A DNA stretch of 9,745 nt from an uncultured Acidobacteriota bacterium (GTDB taxonomy: Bacteria > Acidobacteriota > Thermoanaerobaculia > UBA5066), in NCBI GenBank assembly GCA_937902605.1, contig CALFNC010000424.1:1-9745 (forward strand). The letters run 5' to 3'. Under the pieces are notes generated by a model. That model saw nothing but the letters and a program-made list of their open reading frames with translations, ran no database searches and had not been told where the DNA came from. Shown one piece after another: positions 6,238 through 9,745 of the stretch; the stretch's first letter is position 1, and each line of letters starts with the position of its first letter. A program made the position numbers and the translations under genes.

Positions 6238-7916
6238 GACGGCGACCGCTGGGCAATGGGGAGACGACGTCCGCTCCCGAATGCCTTCTTCGAGACCTTC
6301 AGGCCAGGCGCGGCCTGCGCGCGCTTGTACTCGGCCCGGTCGATCTTCCGTGAGATCTCCTCCACTAGCTCCCGGCTCGCGCCGGTTTGGCGGGCCGTGG
6401 CCGCGACGGAGACGTTCCGCTCCACGAGGCGCTCGAGGATCCGGTCCAGAAGCGGGTAAGGCGGGAGCGAGTCCTGGTCGGTCTGGTCCGGCCGGAGCTC
6501 GGCCGAGGGCGGCTTCTTCAGGGAGGAGACGGGGATCAGGGGCCGCCCGGCCTTGGCGTTGAGATGGCGGGCCAGGGCGTACACCCTCATCTTTGGGAGG
6601 TCGGAGATCGGGGCGAGGCCGCCGCACATGTCCCCGTAGAGGGTGCAGTAGCCAACGGCCAGCTCACTCTTGTTCCCGGTCGTCAGGACCAGCGGGCCGA
6701 ACTTGTTCGAGACCGCCATCAGGATCATGCCGCGGATCCGTGACTGGAGGTTCTCCTCGGCGACGTCCTCGGGAAGGCCCTGGAAGAGGGGCGCGAGCGA
6801 CGACCGCGCGGCCGCGAAGAGCGGCTCGATCGGGACGTTCTCGAACCGAATACCGAGGTTCTCGGCGAGCTGCCGGGCGTCGGCGAGCGAGCCCGCCGAG
6901 GAATAGCGTGACGGGAGGGCGATGCCGGTGACGTTCTCCGGCCCGAAGGCCTCGATGGCCAGGGCGGCGACGAGTGCCGAGTCGATCCCCCCGGAGAGGC
7001 CGAGGACCGCTGACCGGAAACCGCACTTGCGGGCGTAGTCGCGGATGCCGACCACGAGGGCCCCATGAAGGGCCGCCATGGGGTCGTCCCACCGGTGGTC
7101 GGGTCGCATGCGGGAGACGGGGACGACGGAGGTCTTTCCCTTCGCGTCGCGGACCAGGTCGACCAGCAGAAGGCTCTCCTCGAACAGCGGGGCTGCGGCG
7201 CAGGCGTGCCCGGTCCGGTCGACGACGAGGGAGCCCCCGTCGAAGACCAGCTCGTCGTTCCCGCCGACGAGGTTCACGTAGGCCACCGGGACCCGACCAT
7301 CCCGCGCCAGGCGGGAGAGCATCCTCTGCCGGAGGCGGGGCTTTCCCTCCGAGAACGGCGAGGCCGAGATGTTCAGGAGAAACGTCGCACCGCGGCGCAG
7401 CAGCTCTTCCCCTGGGTCCTCCTGGTAGAGGCGCCGTACCCTCCAGAAGTCCTTGTCGTTCCAGAGGTCCTCGCAGATCGTCAATCCGACCCTTTCACCT
7501 CCGAAGCGAACGAGCGTGGGGGCGGCGGCCGGCTCGAAGTAGCGTCCCTCGTCGAACACGTCGTACGTCGGGAGCAGGGTCTTGCCCGCCACCGCCGGAG
7601 GCCGACCCTTCCGGACGAGGACCGCGGCGTTGAGGAACGGCTTCCCGCTCGACCGGGGGTTCGGAAGGAACGTCCCGACGAGAAGAGCGGTCCCGCGGGC
7701 GCGAGCCTGCAGCCGCTTCAAGGCGAGCGCGGCCGACCTCTGGAAGGCCGGGCGTTCGAGCAGGTCCTTCGGGGGGTAGCCGCACAACGCGAGCTCGGGG
7801 ACGGCGAGGAGGTGGGCGCCGGCGGTCTCGGCCTGCCGCCAGACCCGCGAAATGCTCTCGAGGTTCCCGTCGAAGTCGCCGACCGTCGTGTCGATCTGGC
7901 CGAGAGCGAGGCGCAC
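6234..7916 (-). CDS. nadE: Glutamine-dependent NAD+ synthetase
   Basis: This cytoplasmic enzyme makes NAD+ from deamido-NAD+ with ATP, using ammonia from its own glutaminase domain. The 560 residues are typical of the two-domain form. The N-terminal nitrilase-like glutaminase (about 1-265) shows the Glu-Lys-Cys triad: Glu41 in AVPELALCGYPPKDL, Lys112 in GKTLLPTYDVFDEGRYF, and Cys148 in LTICEDLWND. The C-terminal synthetase (about 275-560) has the ATP PP-loop LSGGIDSALVAALA (307-320), TTGNKSELAVGYCTLYGDM (412-430), CGGLAPISDLPKMRVY (431-446), KKPPSAELRPDQTDQDSLPPY (467-480 and 481-487), and the family-typical tail KRAQAAPGLKVSKKAFG (531-547). The start is GTG at 7916, directly at the conserved RLALGQI N-terminus and 4 nt after the RDD gene's TAA; the only Shine-Dalgarno-like bases are a weak AAGG that overlaps that stop codon. 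The 3' end overlaps the methyltransferase start. The protein looks complete and active. Confidence 0.97.
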   Translation of the reverse strand: MRLALGQIDTTVGDFDGNLESISRVWRQAETAGAHLLAVPELALCGYPPKDLLERPAFQRSAALALKRLQARARGTALLVGTFLPNPRSSGKPFLNAAVLVRKGRPPAVAGKTLLPTYDVFDEGRYFEPAAAPTLVRFGGERVGLTICEDLWNDKDFWRVRRLYQEDPGEELLRRGATFLLNISASPFSEGKPRLRQRMLSRLARDGRVPVAYVNLVGGNDELVFDGGSLVVDRTGHACAAAPLFEESLLLVDLVRDAKGKTSVVPVSRMRPDHRWDDPMAALHGALVVGIRDYARKCGFRSAVLGLSGGIDSALVAALAIEAFGPENVTGIALPSRYSSAGSLADARQLAENLGIRFENVPIEPLFAAARSSLAPLFQGLPEDVAEENLQSRIRGMILMAVSNKFGPLVLTTGNKSELAVGYCTLYGDMCGGLAPISDLPKMRVYALARHLNAKAGRPLIPVSSLKKPPSAELRPDQTDQDSLPPYPLLDRILERLVERNVSVAATARQTGASRELVEEISRKIDRAEYKRAQAAPGLKVSKKAFGSGRRLPIAQRSPS

Positions 7917-7920
7917 GACC

Positions 7921-8607
7921 TTACTCGGCCCGCTCCAGCGCGGTCTCGCGTCGGACCGCGACGACGGAGGTCCTGGAGAAGAGATCGGCCAGGGTCCTTC
8001 CCCGCCGGTCGAAGGCGGCGACGAGCATCGGGACGCCGGCCAAAAGCCCAGTCAGGACGAAACCGACAAACCGGAGGAACGAGGCCAGGAGAGTGGGAGA
8101 CCTCCCGTCGCCCGCCACGACTTTCAGGTCCGCGAGCGCCATTCCGGGTGTCGTGCCCCAGACGAACGGGACGAGAACGAGCAGGACGAGCGCGACCAGT
8201 GCGAGGAACGCAGCTATCCAGAGAAGTGCGGCCGGCGGGAAGCGGAGGTCGAGGAAGAAGGCGCCGGCCGCGACCTGAACGGCGCCGACGAGCGCGAGGA
8301 TCAAAAGGTCGGCAAGGCCGGCCACCACCCTTCGGGCGAACGAGACGGTGACCTCGACCTTCGCCCCAATAGGACCGGCGGCCTCCTCGGGCGCTGAGGC
8401 AAGTGGGGGCGCCGCTTCCGCTGGGGCGGCCTCCTGCGGACTCGGGCTTCTCGGCCGCCGGGTGGCGGAGGGGGCGGCTTCCCTCCCAAGCGGCATCTCG
8501 CCGATGTCAGGAAAGAGGCTCAGCGTCTCGGGGCGACGGGCAGCCTTCGGCGAGGGGTCGGGACCGATCGGGTGCTCGGCGAGCGGGTCGTTGGGAGGAG
8601 TCGGCAT
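7921..8607 (-). CDS. RDD-family membrane protein with Pro/Ala-rich N-terminal tail
   Basis: A 228-residue inner-membrane protein. Residues 1-85 are a low-complexity Pro/Ala/Glu-rich tail that is probably disordered. It contains one more structured-looking motif, ETLSLFPDIGEMPLG (27-41). The RDD domain follows: SFARRVVAGLADLLILAL (89-106) carries the first Arg and Asp, with predicted membrane helices at about 97-119, 125-149 and 176-197. PGMALADLKVVAGDG (154-168) and SFLRF (176-180) are the typical inter-helix segment, and GRTLADLFSRTSVVAV (203-218) is the typical C-terminal RDD ending. The molecular role of RDD proteins is mostly unknown; some have been proposed to act in transport or ion tolerance. 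The start is ATG at 8607, 17 nt after the TPR gene's stop, with no strong Shine-Dalgarno. The stop is TAA, 4 nt before nadE. The family call is firm; no specific function can be assigned. Confidence 0.85.
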   Translation of the reverse strand: MPTPPNDPLAEHPIGPDPSPKAARRPETLSLFPDIGEMPLGREAAPSATRRPRSPSPQEAAPAEAAPPLASAPEEAAGPIGAKVEVTVSFARRVVAGLADLLILALVGAVQVAAGAFFLDLRFPPAALLWIAAFLALVALVLLVLVPFVWGTTPGMALADLKVVAGDGRSPTLLASFLRFVGFVLTGLLAGVPMLVAAFDRRGRTLADLFSRTSVVAVRRETALERAE

Positions 8608-8624
8608 GAGAGGCGGTCAGGATC

Positions 8625-9572
8625 TCATGGACGGGGCATGGCGTTCTTCACGTAAATGCGCGAGAGGATGTCATTCGTCCCCTGGGAGTACTTCTTGGAA
8701 AATCTCAGGTGTCTGGTCGCCTCGGCGTCCGACGGGCGGAGCGCCGCCGCCTCCTGGAACGACGTCGCGGCCTTCTTCGCGTTTCCCGCTTGCAGGTCCT
8801 GGATCCCTTCATTGAAGTAGGACTTGAAGAGGAACTCCTCGACGTCCTGGTTCTTCATGTCCTTCTTGCGAAGGTCCCATAGGAGCTTGATCGCGCTCTC
8901 GTAGTCCTGCTCGTTGTAGGAACGGACGGCGCTCGCGAGCGCGGAGAGGTGCTCCCGGGCGCGTGTGAGGGCCTGGGCGGCCTCTGTGTCGCCGGGCCGC
9001 GCCTTCACCACGGGGTCGAGGGCTTTGACGGCCTCGATGTAGCGATTGGCGGAAATCGCGGCGAAGCCCGCGACCCTCATCTCGTCGATCGACGCGGCGG
9101 AGGACGCCGCAGAAGGCAGGCCCGGGACCGCGGACGACTTGAACTTGTCGATCAGGGCGAGCGCGTCGCGATGTCGCGGGTCGGCGTCGGGAATCGAGAC
9201 GAGGATCTGCAGGGCCTCGTCGGCCTTCCCTTGGTTGAACAGCGCCTGCGCCTTCGCGATCAGGTCCTCTCCGACGGCCTTCGGAGCGGATGCCGCCTTC
9301 GGGACGGGTGGAGGAGGAGCCGGCTTCTTCCGGGAGGAAAGGAAGATCCCGCCCCCGGCCAGGACGACGGCGGCCACCAACGCGGCGATTACCACCCGGA
9401 GGTCGATCCGGATCACCTTCTTCGCGGGTTCGGGAGCGGCCGGGTGCGACGAGGGAGGGACCAGGGTTCCCGGAGCGAGCTGCTCGTCGCTGAACGAGCT
9501 GGACGAGCCAGGCTCAAAGAGGCTCGTCACCTCTCCGCTCTCCAGGGAAGCGGGAGGCGTCATGTCGCTCAA
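8625..9572 (-). CDS. TPR-repeat protein with one membrane segment (likely truncated reading of a longer gene)
   Basis: A 315-residue reading from TTG at 9572; ATG at 9563 is the alternative start. Residues 1-50 are Ser/Pro-rich and probably disordered. Residues 59-78 form a single hydrophobic helix rich in Ala, Val, Leu and Gly, flanked by KK (51-52) and RKK (81-83). A Pro/Ala linker follows (84-100), then helical repeats of TPR type. The clearest are 104-135 (AKAQALFNQGKADEALQILV), 212-236 (YNEQDYESAIKLLWDL) and 248-285 (YFNEGIQDLQAGNAKKAATS, then FQEAAALRP). The protein ends NAMPRP. Such proteins usually act as scaffolds; partner and process are unknown. No signal peptide is visible, so the helix would be an internal anchor. 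The reading frame upstream of 9572 also looks coding up to an in-frame TAG at 9711-9713, so the true gene is probably longer and the start given here may not be the native one. It is the first gene of the minus-strand block visible here; the promoter is off the right edge. Confidence 0.72.
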   Translation of the reverse strand: MSDMTPPASLESGEVTSLFEPGSSSSFSDEQLAPGTLVPPSSHPAAPEPAKKVIRIDLRVVIAALVAAVVLAGGGIFLSSRKKPAPPPPVPKAASAPKAVGEDLIAKAQALFNQGKADEALQILVSIPDADPRHRDALALIDKFKSSAVPGLPSAASSAASIDEMRVAGFAAISANRYIEAVKALDPVVKARPGDTEAAQALTRAREHLSALASAVRSYNEQDYESAIKLLWDLRKKDMKNQDVEEFLFKSYFNEGIQDLQAGNAKKAATSFQEAAALRPSDAEATRHLRFSKKYSQGTNDILSRIYVKNAMPRP

Positions 9573-9745
9573 AAAATCGGAGCCGGATCCCCGGAACGGC
9601 GAAGCGGCCGACTCGTTCTGCGAGAGCGCCGACTCGATCTGGTTGAGGTAGTTCCTGGCAGTTGGCTCGCTCTCGGAGAGGGCCAGGACGTCGAGAAACT
9701 TGCTGCGGGCCTAGACGAAATCCCGGGAATCGAAGAGCTGGATCC
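9573..9745 (-). pseudogene. Upstream portion of the TPR gene, interrupted by an in-frame TAG
   Basis: This stretch is in frame with the TPR gene. From the right edge it reads IQLFDSRDFV, then TAG (9711-9713), then ARSKFLDVLALSESEP, TARNYLNQIESALSQ, NESAASPFRG and on into the annotated protein without a break. The helical content and the DVLALSESEPTARNYL pattern look like a further TPR-type repeat. Of the 46 codons between the TAG and 9572, 39 end in G or C, like the genes around it. No ATG or GTG occurs in this stretch. TAG differs from the Gln codon CAG by one transition, which would restore continuity. The simplest reading is a nonsense mutation or a base error in a longer gene whose 5' end is outside the window. 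Stop reassignment is unlikely because the glycosyltransferase gene ends in TAG. Confidence 0.6.

Noticed and set aside
6238..6627. Longer N-terminus for the methyltransferase inside nadE
   Set aside because: It overlaps the conserved NAD-synthetase C-terminus in another frame; the GTG overlap start is sufficient.
7065..8351. 428-codon open frame on the plus strand antisense to nadE and the RDD gene
   Set aside because: The opposite strand encodes two clear protein families; the product is Arg/Gly/Pro-rich with no recognisable motif.
9711..9713. TAG read as an amino acid (recoded amber codon)
   Set aside because: TAG ends the glycosyltransferase gene in the normal way, and nothing here suggests pyrrolysine or suppression; mutation or base error is simpler.
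9740..9745. Window ends exactly on GGATCC, which could suggest a clone end
   Set aside because: GGATCC occurs elsewhere in the window too, and the site falls inside an open coding frame, so chance is an adequate explanation.

Overview
The window is gene-dense chromosomal DNA from a high-GC bacterium. Nearly every codon ends in G or C, GTG starts are frequent, and adjacent genes often overlap by 4 nt. It holds ten protein-coding genes in two convergent blocks. I see no tRNA, rRNA, CRISPR array, insertion sequence or phage signal, and no gene-free stretch longer than 20 bases. The gene content (accD-folC, a type-2 dGTPase, rpiB-glyA, an ALG5-like glycosyltransferase, an RDD protein and a TPR membrane protein) would fit an Acidobacteriota-like or other high-GC Gram-negative lineage. 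That placement is a guess from gene style, not a demonstrated one.

Plus-strand block (1-4776): the 3' part of accD (acetyl-CoA carboxylase beta subunit), then folC (folylpolyglutamate/dihydrofolate synthase), a dGTPase-like HD phosphohydrolase, rpiB (ribose-5-phosphate isomerase B) and glyA (serine hydroxymethyltransferase). Gaps are at most 14 nt, and two junctions are 4-nt start/stop overlaps, so this looks like one operon whose promoter lies upstream of the window. FolC and GlyA share folate one-carbon metabolism. RpiB supplies pentose phosphate, and the dGTPase-like enzyme would trim dNTP pools, so four of the five genes bear on nucleotide supply. AccD serves fatty-acid synthesis.

Minus-strand block, transcribed from the right edge towards 4787: a TPR protein with one membrane segment, an RDD-family membrane protein, nadE (glutamine-dependent NAD+ synthetase), a class I SAM methyltransferase and a family 2 glycosyltransferase of the dolichyl-phosphate-glucose-synthase type. 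RDD to nadE is separated by 4 nt, and the next two junctions are GTGA overlaps, so the last genes are probably translationally coupled. The methyltransferase-glycosyltransferase pair suggests glycolipid or envelope-glycan work.

The two blocks converge with only 10 bp between the stop codons. The most notable oddity is at the right edge. The TPR gene's frame is open and coding-like upstream of its apparent start, but an in-frame TAG (9711-9713) cuts it, which suggests a nonsense mutation or base error in a longer gene. A second is a Gln at the dGTPase position that usually carries the deoxyribose-contacting Tyr. I found no convincing undescribed system; this is mostly housekeeping DNA.
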